Assembly (NCBI RefSeq): GCF_030283205.1 | Contig: NZ_JASNWF010000024.1 | Location: forward strand, 89,784-153,783 | Length of the DNA: 64,000 nt | Origin: Actinomadura opuntiae | Lineage (GTDB): Bacteria; Actinomycetota; Actinomycetes; Streptosporangiales; Streptosporangiaceae | Reading direction: 5' to 3' | The notes under the pieces: generated by a model | Databases searched by the model: none | Seen by the model: only the letters and a program-made list of their open reading frames with translations | Told to the model about the DNA's origin: nothing | In this document: positions 33,156-40,407 of the stretch, piece by piece | How the letters are laid out: every line of letters starts with the position of its first letter | Numbering within the stretch: position 1 is the first letter of the stretch | Position numbers and translations under genes: made by a program

Positions 33156-36047
33156 TCACCGGGACGGCTCGGGCTCCGCGCCGTCCCCGGGCGGGCAGTC
33201 GGCGCGGGCCTGGTGCCCGGTGACGAGGCGGCCGCAGACCTCCTGGACCTCGACGGCGCCGTCCGGGCGGACGGTGGCGAGCAGGACGGGCTTGTCCGGC
33301 ACCACGTGGCCCTCGTCGCGGCCGGTGAACTGCAGGACCCCGCTCGCGCCGTTCCACAGCGGGCCCTCGCCCGGGTCGTCCAGCGCCGCGAACACCCCGC
33401 CCGCGGTCGGCGGCGCCGCCTGGGCGGTGAACACCTGGTTCGCCACGAACCCGATCATCGAGGCGGCGTCGTAGCTGACCGCGGCCCGGGTCTCCGACGG
33501 CCGCAGGTCCCGCGGCGCCTTCGCGCCGATGATCGAGTCGACCGCGCCGGGGTAGGCGTTGAAGAACACGTTGCGGCGGTCGCCGACCCAGGCGTCCGTC
33601 CACGCCTCGTGCGCGGCGAGCGGCATGTAGAACAGCCGGAAGGTGGCGACGCGGCCGATCTGCGGGGCGTTGTCGCTGACGTACTTGGCGATCTCGTCGT
33701 CGGCCAGGACGACCTGCCCGCTCGGGCAGGTGTGCTGCAGGACGTTGGTGAAGGTGCGGAACTCGTCCGACCGGCCCGCGTAGTAGAACAGGTCCGGCGG
33801 CTTCTGGCACAGCTCGTGGACCGTCTTGTCGAGGTTCCCGGGGCTGTCGTAGTCGCGGACGACGACCCGCCCGCCCTTCACGTACCCGGTGAAGGCGTTC
33901 GTGAAGGACGCGGCCAGGTCCTTGCTGTACAGGTCGTGGGGGTCGGCGTTGTAGATGACGTCCACGGTGCGGGCCCGCTTGCCGCCGGCCTGCCCGTGGC
34001 TGGCCCAGTAGGCGGCGTGCTGCGCGAGCCGCCGGTTGGGCGGCGCGAGGCGGAAGTAGTACGGGGAGAAGCCCGCGTTGCGGTCGAGCATCCCCGTCTC
34101 GTTGTAGCTGTTGGCGGTGCCGACCATCGGCAGCGCCGACTTCGACAGCACCTTGATCGCGACCTGCGTCTCGGCGCGGCTCTGCTCGAACCCGACGACC
34201 GCGACGACCGACCGGTCCTTCAGCGCGAGCTCGCGGATCTGCCCGGCGACCTGCCGGGCGTGCTGGAACCGGGCGCCCGCGTTGGCCACCAGCACCCGCA
34301 TCCGCAGGCTCTGGCTCGCGGCGTTGAACTCCTCCTGCGCCATCGCCAGCCCGACCAGCTCGCCCTCCGCGCCGGCGAGCAGGTCGAGCTGCCGGTTCTG
34401 GATGGCGGGGTCGGCGGTGATCGGCCCGAGGTAGACGATCGTGGCGTACGGCTTGCGCGACCGCATGACCGCGTCGTTCTGCTCCTTCAGCCGCCCCAGC
34501 ACCGGCGACAGCCGGTTGTCGTTGTTCTCGCCGTCGCTGACCTCGCCGAACTTGAACGACCCGTCGGTGATCCCGATGCACTCGCCGGACGCCGTCCGCT
34601 TGATCCCGAACGGCGAGCAGTACCGGTCCACCTGCACGGAGATGACCGTGATCGACGCCGCGGCGACCGCGACCATGACGATCCACGGCAGCGCCGGGTG
34701 CGCGATCCGCGGACGGCCCCGCACCGGCCGGACGGGCGGGATGTCGCCGCCCGGGTCGCGGGTGATGTCGACGCGCAGCTCCCGCCGCGACCCGAGGACC
34801 CCGACGCGCCGCTGCTCGCGCCAGTACCGGTCCCACAGCGCCCGCGCCGCGAACACGCTCTGCGGCTCCCCCGACGACAGGTCGACGCGGACGGCCTGCG
34901 CCAGCCGGTCCACCAGCCGGGGCCCCGACGCGCCGGCCGGCCCGCCCTCGGCGGGCGCGGTCGGGTCGACGCCCGCGGTGACGACCAGCGGGTCGAAGCC
35001 GGGGGGCGCGGCGCCGTCGCCGCTGTCGGCGCGGACGTGCTCGATGTACTCGATCACCCGCACGCCGGGATGCCCGGGCGCCAGATGCTCGAAGATCAGC
35101 ACCGGGTAGCGGACCCGCGCCCACGCCGCCCGCCGGTAGTCGCGCCGGTAGTTGCGCCGCAGGTCCTCCAGGAACGCCGCGACCAGCAGCAGGTCGAGCT
35201 GCTCGGCGTGGTCGTCCGGCTCGACGGGCCGCGGGTCGAACACGTTCAGCGCGAACCCGAGGAAGCCGGTGGAGTCGCGCTGCAGGTAGGGCTGGCCGAC
35301 GAACCAGCCGAACCGCCGCACCCCGTACCAGCCGCGCGTCCGCGCGACGATCTGGACCGTCACGAACGCCAGCCCGACGGCGGCGGCCAGCACCGCGGAC
35401 GCCAGGTCCAGCGCGGCGGCCGTCCCGGCGCTGATCAGCGCGACGACCGCCACGCCGATCGGCGCGATCTGCTCCAGGAACGACAGGAAGGTCGAGGTCC
35501 GGCTGGGCGGCTCCTCCAGGTCGCGCAGCACGTCCCGGCCGCGCCGCCGGATCACCCGGTTCAGCTCGCGGCGCCGCGCGTTCTCGTTGTCGCCGACCGG
35601 CGGATGCGTGAGCCGCCGGACCAGCTGGAAGTTCTCCCGCTCCGACGAGGAGGCGTACCGGGGCGGCGACTGGTCGCCGGCGAGCCGGATCTCGCGCAGG
35701 TCCCGCAGCCACAGCGCCATCTCCAGCAGCGGGAACCGCAGCGGCGGCTCGCCGCGCGCCCGGCTGCTCGGCTGCGACAGCTCCCGCTTGGCCTCGCGCA
35801 GCACCCCGGCGACGTCGGTCGCGGGCGTGTCGGCGGCGATGTGCGAGACGGGCGCCCGCTCCTGCTCGCACCGGTTCTTGAACATCTCCGCGACGTGCGC
35901 GGCGGCCGCCTGGGGGCCGAGCAGCAGCAGCAGCGGCCGCAGCCGCTCGCGCCAGCGCCACGGCGGCCGCTCCCGCAGCCGTTCGAACAGGTCGAGCACC
36001 CCGCGGAGCCGATCCTCCGACAGGACCCGGTCGCCGTCGCCCGGCAT
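33156..36047 (-). CDS. Large three-TM protein with an external periplasmic-binding (LivK-like) domain
   Basis: A 963-residue protein. Residues 1-190 are basic, Arg/Leu-rich and probably cytoplasmic. A TM hairpin (about 193-235) is followed by a second cytoplasmic part (about 236-450) containing FLGFALNVFDPRPVEPDDHAEQLDLLLVAAFLEDLR. A third TM (about 453-473) leads to an external domain of about 450 residues that resembles the type I periplasmic-binding/ABC-substrate fold (YLGPITADPAIQNRQLDLL, VVAVVGFEQSRAETQVAIKVL, ALPMVGTANSYNETGML, PYYFRLAPPNRRLAQHAA). It looks like a tethered receptor rather than a transport component, since no permease is nearby. The ATG at 36047 has GAGGGG 6 nt upstream; the frame is open to 36128. 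Output mechanism unknown. Confidence 0.85.
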   Translation of the reverse strand: MPGDGDRVLSEDRLRGVLDLFERLRERPPWRWRERLRPLLLLLGPQAAAAHVAEMFKNRCEQERAPVSHIAADTPATDVAGVLREAKRELSQPSSRARGEPPLRFPLLEMALWLRDLREIRLAGDQSPPRYASSSERENFQLVRRLTHPPVGDNENARRRELNRVIRRRGRDVLRDLEEPPSRTSTFLSFLEQIAPIGVAVVALISAGTAAALDLASAVLAAAVGLAFVTVQIVARTRGWYGVRRFGWFVGQPYLQRDSTGFLGFALNVFDPRPVEPDDHAEQLDLLLVAAFLEDLRRNYRRDYRRAAWARVRYPVLIFEHLAPGHPGVRVIEYIEHVRADSGDGAAPPGFDPLVVTAGVDPTAPAEGGPAGASGPRLVDRLAQAVRVDLSSGEPQSVFAARALWDRYWREQRRVGVLGSRRELRVDITRDPGGDIPPVRPVRGRPRIAHPALPWIVMVAVAAASITVISVQVDRYCSPFGIKRTASGECIGITDGSFKFGEVSDGENNDNRLSPVLGRLKEQNDAVMRSRKPYATIVYLGPITADPAIQNRQLDLLAGAEGELVGLAMAQEEFNAASQSLRMRVLVANAGARFQHARQVAGQIRELALKDRSVVAVVGFEQSRAETQVAIKVLSKSALPMVGTANSYNETGMLDRNAGFSPYYFRLAPPNRRLAQHAAYWASHGQAGGKRARTVDVIYNADPHDLYSKDLAASFTNAFTGYVKGGRVVVRDYDSPGNLDKTVHELCQKPPDLFYYAGRSDEFRTFTNVLQHTCPSGQVVLADDEIAKYVSDNAPQIGRVATFRLFYMPLAAHEAWTDAWVGDRRNVFFNAYPGAVDSIIGAKAPRDLRPSETRAAVSYDAASMIGFVANQVFTAQAAPPTAGGVFAALDDPGEGPLWNGASGVLQFTGRDEGHVVPDKPVLLATVRPDGAVEVQEVCGRLVTGHQARADCPPGDGAEPEPSR

Positions 36048-36253
36048 GGAAAACCCCTCGCTCTCGCCCTCGTCCCCCCGGCGCCTCGTCGTTCCGGCCG
36101 CGCCTCCCGCACGCGCCCTATTGGACATTGGACGTCATGTACCGCGAAATGGATCGAAAATTTCCAAGATTCCCGGACGGGTCGCGGTAATTCGGCGCCC
36201 TCTCAAGTCCGGGCGATGTGCCCTCACCTGCACGGGTTTGCCATCATGGGCGC

Positions 36254-36589
36254 GTGACCGAGGACCCAGACGAGCCGCTGGAAGGCGACATCGGCCCCGC
36301 CGCCGGCGCCGTCCGCCCGGCCGGACCGGAGACCGACCCGGCCGAGGACATGCGCCGGTACGCCGCCGAGCGCGAGGAGCGCCGCCGCCGCACCAACGCC
36401 CTGTCCGGGCGCGTGGCCGCCGTCCTGTGCGCCGCGCTGCTGGCGTACCTGACCTACGACGCCGTCCGCGCGGCCATCGACCACCACGCGCACGGCCGCA
36501 ACTGGATCTACCCGCCGGGGGTCGTCGCCGCCGCCTGCGCGGTGACGCTGGCGGCCCTGCTTACCTGGGCCGTACGGCGGGTCAAGTAG
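36254..36589 (+). CDS. Two-TM small membrane protein
   Basis: A 111-residue protein: acidic Pro-rich N-terminus, a strongly basic segment EEREERRRRTN near 45, then two TM helices (about 55-73 and 84-107) and a basic end RRVK. The GTG at 36254 (VTEDPDEP) is the plausible start. Function unknown. It ends 10 nt before serC on the same strand, so the two are probably co-transcribed. The 206-bp divergent gap upstream has a direct repeat TTGGACATTGGAC near 36121-36133. Confidence 0.65.
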   Translation: MTEDPDEPLEGDIGPAAGAVRPAGPETDPAEDMRRYAAEREERRRRTNALSGRVAAVLCAALLAYLTYDAVRAAIDHHAHGRNWIYPPGVVAAACAVTLAALLTWAVRRVK

Positions 36590-36599
36590 CCTTCTGCGA

Positions 36600-37739
36600 G
36601 TGACCGAAAGCGCGAATCCAGCCATAGCCATTCCCGCCGACATCAAGCCCGCGGACGGCCGCTTCGGATGCGGGCCGTCCAAGGTCCGTCCCGAGCAGCT
36701 CGCCGCGCTCGCCGAGTCGGGCTCGACGTACATGGGCACCTCGCACCGGCAGAAGCCGGTCAAGTCCCTGGTCGGCCGGGTCCGCGAGGGCCTGGCGCAG
36801 CTGTTCTCCCTGCCCGACGGCTACGAGGTGCTGCTCAGCAACGGCGGCACCACCGCGTTCTGGGACGCCGCCGCGTTCGGCCTCGTCCGGCAGCGCTCGC
36901 AGCACCTGACGTTCGGCGAGTTCTCCAGCAAGTTCGCCAAGGTCACCACGGGCGCGCCGTGGCTGGGGAACCCCACCGTCATCGACGGCCCGCCCGGCAC
37001 GCACCCCGAGGCGTCCGCCGAGGAGGACGTCGACGTCTACGCGCTCACCCACAACGAGACCTCGACCGGCGTCGCCATGCCGATCAAGCGTCCCGCCGGC
37101 ACCACCGCGCGCGACGGCCTCGTCCTGGTGGACGCCACGTCCGGCGCGGGCGGCCTGCCCGTCGACGTCACCGAGACCGACGTCTACTACTTCGCGCCGC
37201 AGAAGTGCTTCGCCTCCGACGGCGGCCTGTGGGTGGCGCTCGCCTCCCCCGCCGCGCTGGAGCGGATCGACGAGATCGCCTCGTCCGACCGGTACGTGCC
37301 GGAGTTCTTCAACCTGAAGACCGTCCGGGACAACTCCTCCAAGGACCAGACCTACAACACCCCCGCCGTCGCCACGCTGATCCTGCTCGCCGAGCAGATC
37401 GAGTGGATGAACGCGCAGGGCGGCCTGGCCTGGACGACGTCCCGCACCGCCGACTCCTCGCAGCGCCTGTACACCTGGGCCGAGAAGACCTCGTACACGA
37501 CGCCGTTCGTGGCCGACCCCGCGCAGCGCTCGCAGGTCGTCGGCACGATCGACTTCAACGACGACGTCGACGCGGCGGCCGTCGCCAAGGCGCTGCGCGC
37601 CAACGGGATCGTCGACACCGAGCCGTACCGCAAGCTCGGCCGCAACCAACTGCGGATCGGCATGTTCCCCGCGATCGACCCCGCCGACGTCGAGGCCCTC
37701 ACCACCTGCATCGACTACGTCGTCGAGCGAATGGGCTGA
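36600..37739 (+). CDS. serC: Phosphoserine transaminase
   Basis: A 379-residue PLP enzyme converting 3-phosphohydroxypyruvate and glutamate to phosphoserine in serine synthesis; it may also serve pyridoxine synthesis. The actinobacterial subtype is recognisable from IPADIKPADGRFGCGPSKVRP at the start, GTSHRQKPVKSLVGRVREGL, and LTHNETSTGVAMP. PLP-binding lysine K202 is in YYFAPQKCFASDGG. The start is GTG at 36600, 10 nt after the stop of the small membrane protein. SerC next to citrate synthase, DUF3027 and DUF2530 genes is a conserved actinobacterial neighbourhood. Confidence 0.96.
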   Translation: MTESANPAIAIPADIKPADGRFGCGPSKVRPEQLAALAESGSTYMGTSHRQKPVKSLVGRVREGLAQLFSLPDGYEVLLSNGGTTAFWDAAAFGLVRQRSQHLTFGEFSSKFAKVTTGAPWLGNPTVIDGPPGTHPEASAEEDVDVYALTHNETSTGVAMPIKRPAGTTARDGLVLVDATSGAGGLPVDVTETDVYYFAPQKCFASDGGLWVALASPAALERIDEIASSDRYVPEFFNLKTVRDNSSKDQTYNTPAVATLILLAEQIEWMNAQGGLAWTTSRTADSSQRLYTWAEKTSYTTPFVADPAQRSQVVGTIDFNDDVDAAAVAKALRANGIVDTEPYRKLGRNQLRIGMFPAIDPADVEALTTCIDYVVERMG

Positions 37740-37774
37740 GCATTGCCCTCGGTCGTTGACTGAGGTGGGCCCGT

Positions 37775-37796
37775 CCCCGGGGCTTCGGCCCCGGGG
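37775..37796. terminator. Terminator with TTCG tetraloop after serC
   Basis: CCCCGGGGC-ttcg-GCCCCGGGG: a perfect 9-bp stem closed by a TTCG tetraloop. It abuts the stop of the convergent amidotransferase gene (37797) and lies 35 nt past serC. Confidence 0.85.
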
Positions 37797-38705
37797 TCAG
37801 GCGACGGGGGCCAGGTCCGGGGGTGTGTCCGGGGTCGTCAGGCGGTGGCGGAGGGTCGCGCGGTCCTGGCGGCGGTCGGCGTCGGTGAAGCCCGTCCAGA
37901 CCCGGTCGTCGCGGTCGGCGGGACGGGCCGTCGGGACGAAGGACGCGGCCGCGAGCACCTGCGGCCGGTCGCGGCGCCCGGGCGCCCGCTCCATCCCGAC
38001 CCGCATGTAGGTGCCCTCGCGGACCATGACGATCGTCGCGAACCGGACCCGGGTGTACCGCTGCGCCACGCGGAACCAGCGCGGGTTCGACGCCCAGTAA
38101 ATGTTCTGCTCGGCGTCGACGGCGACGGCCAGCGGGCTCAGCGCGGCGCGCGCCAGGTGCACCTGGGTCGGGTGCTCGCGGTCAACCCAGGCGAGCGCGG
38201 CGCGCCCTACCAGCGCCTCCAGCACGCCCGTGACGCCGGACGGGCCGCGCCGCCCGGCGAGCAGCTGGAAGATCGCCTCGCTGTCGGTGGTCCCGGACGG
38301 CACGGGCAGCGCGAACCGCGCCCGCAGCCCGCGGGCGTCGACGTCGCCGTTGTGCGTCCCGACCAGGCCCGCCGACTTCGGCCCGGGGCCGGGGACCAGC
38401 ATCGGGCTCGCGTTCGCCGCCTCCGCCGGGGACCCCTGCGTCGCCCAGCGGGTGTGGCCCATCGCGACCGGCGCCCGGTCCAGCTCGGCGAGCAGCTCGC
38501 TGCGCCAGACGCCGGAGAACCGGCCGCGGCCCTTCACCACCCGGCAGCCGTCGTTCCCGAGCCCCGGCCAGCCGCCGATGAGCGCCACCCCGGCCGAGTC
38601 GGTGCCGCGCTCCTCGGCCAGCGCGCCCAGCGCCACGAACACGTCCGACGCCCGGCCGGGATCGTCGGCGAAGGGCGAGCGCACCACCCCGAACAAACCG
38701 CACAT
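37797..38705 (-). CDS. Class II glutamine amidotransferase-domain protein
   Basis: A 302-residue N-terminal-nucleophile amidotransferase. The mature N-terminus is Cys2 of MCGLFGVV, which hydrolyses glutamine to glutamate and ammonia. Supporting motifs are ERGTDSAGVAL, GHTRWATQGSPAEAANASPM and GTHNGDVDA, as in GlmS and PurF glutaminase domains. No second catalytic domain (SIS or PRTase) follows, so it is a free-standing glutaminase of unknown partner. The ATG at 38705 is required because Cys must follow Met directly; the frame open to 38924 is therefore not used. Divergent from a tiny membrane peptide and a secreted protein gene. Confidence 0.88.
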   Translation of the reverse strand: MCGLFGVVRSPFADDPGRASDVFVALGALAEERGTDSAGVALIGGWPGLGNDGCRVVKGRGRFSGVWRSELLAELDRAPVAMGHTRWATQGSPAEAANASPMLVPGPGPKSAGLVGTHNGDVDARGLRARFALPVPSGTTDSEAIFQLLAGRRGPSGVTGVLEALVGRAALAWVDREHPTQVHLARAALSPLAVAVDAEQNIYWASNPRWFRVAQRYTRVRFATIVMVREGTYMRVGMERAPGRRDRPQVLAAASFVPTARPADRDDRVWTGFTDADRRQDRATLRHRLTTPDTPPDLAPVA

Positions 38706-38771
38706 GCCAGATGAGATGCAGATCATCGCCGTCCGGTTCGCGCCGCCCGCGACGCCGCATAAGCTCGATGC

Positions 38772-38855
38772 GTGAACCGCGCGCCCCAATGGCTGCTCCC
38801 CACCGTGCTGACCGCGCTGATCCTGGCCGTGGTCGTCGGCGCACTGCTGCGCTGA
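38772..38855 (+). CDS. Possible 27-residue single-TM peptide
   Basis: GTG at 38772 to TGA at 38853-38855 encodes VNRAPQWLLPTVLTALILAV and seven more residues (VVGALLR). This is one complete TM helix flanked by an amphipathic start and an Arg at the end. No Shine-Dalgarno sequence is visible, so it could be leaderless or not a gene. It lies between the amidotransferase start and the secreted protein gene. Confidence 0.35.
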   Translation: MNRAPQWLLPTVLTALILAVVVGALLR

Positions 38856-38927
38856 CCGCGGGAGCGGCCCCGGCAACGGGGGCGCGTCGTATGATCGACC
38901 GGGCGGGGGAACGGGGTTGATCACGAG

Positions 38928-40001
38928 ATGTCAGTGCGTCCGCTGCCCGCGCGTGCCGCCGTCCGCGCGGCCGCCGCACTGGCGCTCGGCGCCGCGGCCA
39001 CGGCCTGGCCGGCGCCCGCCGCGACGGCCGCGTCAGCACCGGGCGGATCGTCAGCACCGGGCGGATCGTCAGCACCATCCGGCGACACCGTCGCCTTCAA
39101 GATCGACGACCCGCGGATCAGCGAGTCCAGCGGGCTCGCGGCCAGCACCGCGCACCCGGGCGTCGTCTACACCCACAACGACTCCGGCGGCGTCCCGAAG
39201 ATCTACGCGCTGGGCCCGGACGGTCGGGTGCTCGCCGTGCTGACGCTCGGCGGCGCGGGCGCGCGCGACTGGGAGGCGATGGCGCTCGGCAAGGACGAGC
39301 GGGGCCGTCCCGCGATCTACGTGGGCGACATCGGCGACAACCTCGGCGGCGCCTGGCCCTATGTCACCGTCTACAAGATCCCCGAGCCCGCGCGGATCCG
39401 CAGCCAGACCATCCGCGCCACGAAATTCAGGATCAAGTACGCGGACGGGCCGCGCAACGCCGAGACAATGATGATCAACCCGCGGACGAACCGGCTCTAC
39501 ATCGCCAGCAAGCTGTTCGGCGGCGCGGTCTACGAGGGGCCGAAGCACCTGCGCACGTCCGGCTACAACGTCATGCACAAGGTCGGCAAGGCGCCCGCGA
39601 TCGCGACGGACGGCGCGTTCGCCCCGGACGGCAGGACCTGCGTCATCCGCACCTACTTCGGCGCCCGCATGTACGCCGTGAAGCCGGACGGCCGTCCCGG
39701 CAAGTCGCTGGGCTCGGTGTCGCTGCCGTTCCAGCCGCAGGGCGAGTCGATCACCTATACGGCCGACGGGAAGTACTTCCTCGCCGGGTCGGAGGGCGAC
39801 GACCAGCCCGTCTACAAGGTCCCGGTGCCGGGCACGGCCGGGCCGTCGTCATCGCCGTCGATCACCGCCACCACGAAGGCCGAGAAGAAGGACAACGCCG
39901 ACCAGGGCCACCGGGATCCCAGCAGCACCCGCACGGGCCTGATCATCGCGCTCGCCATCGCCGCCCTGGTCGGATACGGCCTGTTCCGGAGACGCGGATG
40001 A
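38928..40001 (+). CDS. Secreted, C-terminally membrane-anchored beta-propeller-like protein
   Basis: A 357-residue protein with a signal peptide (basic start, hydrophobic AAVRAAAALALGAAATAWPA, cleavage near 34). A short SAPGGS repeat linker follows. The main domain (about 50-310) has repeated strands such as DPRISESSGLAASTAHPGVVY, HNDSGGVPKIYALGPDGRVL, NAETMMINPRTNRLYIASK and TDGAFAPDGRTCVIR, suggesting a six- or seven-bladed propeller. A Ser/Thr/Lys-rich stalk leads to a C-terminal TM (about 334-353) with a FRRRG stop-transfer. It would sit on the outer face of the membrane. Function unknown. Nothing nearby suggests a partner. Confidence 0.75.
   Translation: MSVRPLPARAAVRAAAALALGAAATAWPAPAATAASAPGGSSAPGGSSAPSGDTVAFKIDDPRISESSGLAASTAHPGVVYTHNDSGGVPKIYALGPDGRVLAVLTLGGAGARDWEAMALGKDERGRPAIYVGDIGDNLGGAWPYVTVYKIPEPARIRSQTIRATKFRIKYADGPRNAETMMINPRTNRLYIASKLFGGAVYEGPKHLRTSGYNVMHKVGKAPAIATDGAFAPDGRTCVIRTYFGARMYAVKPDGRPGKSLGSVSLPFQPQGESITYTADGKYFLAGSEGDDQPVYKVPVPGTAGPSSSPSITATTKAEKKDNADQGHRDPSSTRTGLIIALAIAALVGYGLFRRRG
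39033..39068 (+). repeat. 18-bp tandem duplication in the linker of the secreted protein
   Basis: Two identical 18-bp units (39033-39050, 39051-39068) plus a partial third encode SAPGGS SAPGGS SAPSG. It lies directly behind the signal peptide, a site where slippage would only change linker length. Confidence 0.8.
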
Positions 40002-40084
40002 CTCCTGCGACTCGTGTGACAGCCGTGACGGCACGAAACCTGACCGCGGCGCCAGGGTCTCCTCCGCGTCCCCCGGAACGTCTG

Positions 40085-40190
40085 CGAAGCCCGCATCCCG
40101 CTTGCGAGAATTCCACCGCGAAGCGAGCCGAAGCGTCCCCCCTGTTCGCCCAGCCGCCCGCCGAAGGAGGGCACCGAATGCCCAAGGGTG
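40085..40190 (-). repeat. Dispersed structured repeat, diverged copy C
   Basis: On the minus strand this segment keeps blocks of copies A and B in the same order: CCCTTGG, CCTTCGGCGGGC, CTCGCTTCGCG, TTCTCGCAAGC and GGGCTTCGC. The sequences between differ. It lies next to copy B in the 406-bp gap between the secreted protein (ending 40001) and the PH-like membrane protein (40408). That gap holds nothing else I can recognise. Confidence 0.6.
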
Positions 40191-40260
40191 ACGACATCCC
40201 CTCCCCCGACACGAGACCCACTACCACCACCCGAAACCCCCAACCCCCGACACCTGCCCC

Positions 40261-40401
40261 GTCGCGATCGCGAGCGAAGCCAAGTTCGAGCTTGCGAGAA
40301 CTTGATCGCGCAGCGAGGCCCCCAGGGCCGAGTCGAAGCGATGCAGCGATCGCACGCAGTGCCCGCCGAAGGAAGGCCCTCCAGGGCCTGACGCCAAGGG
40401 C
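40261..40401 (-). repeat. Dispersed structured repeat, copy B (inverted relative to copy A)
   Basis: Near-identical to 22111-22250 on the opposite strand. The final ~80 bp are identical and the first ~60 bp carry about eight changes. In the first stem copy A has AGGCGC/GCGCCT while B has AGGCCC/GGGCCT, a paired change that keeps the stem. The copy ends 6 nt before the ATG of the next gene, whose AAGGGC ribosome-site-like sequence (40396-40401) is part of the repeat. Confidence 0.85.
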
Positions 40402-40407
40402 ACTGCA

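Noticed and set aside
33213..36257. Open frame of about 1000 codons on the plus strand opposite the receptor-like gene
   Set aside because: Asp/Arg/Gly-rich sequence without motifs; the minus strand encodes TM helices and a recognisable ligand-binding domain in the same interval.
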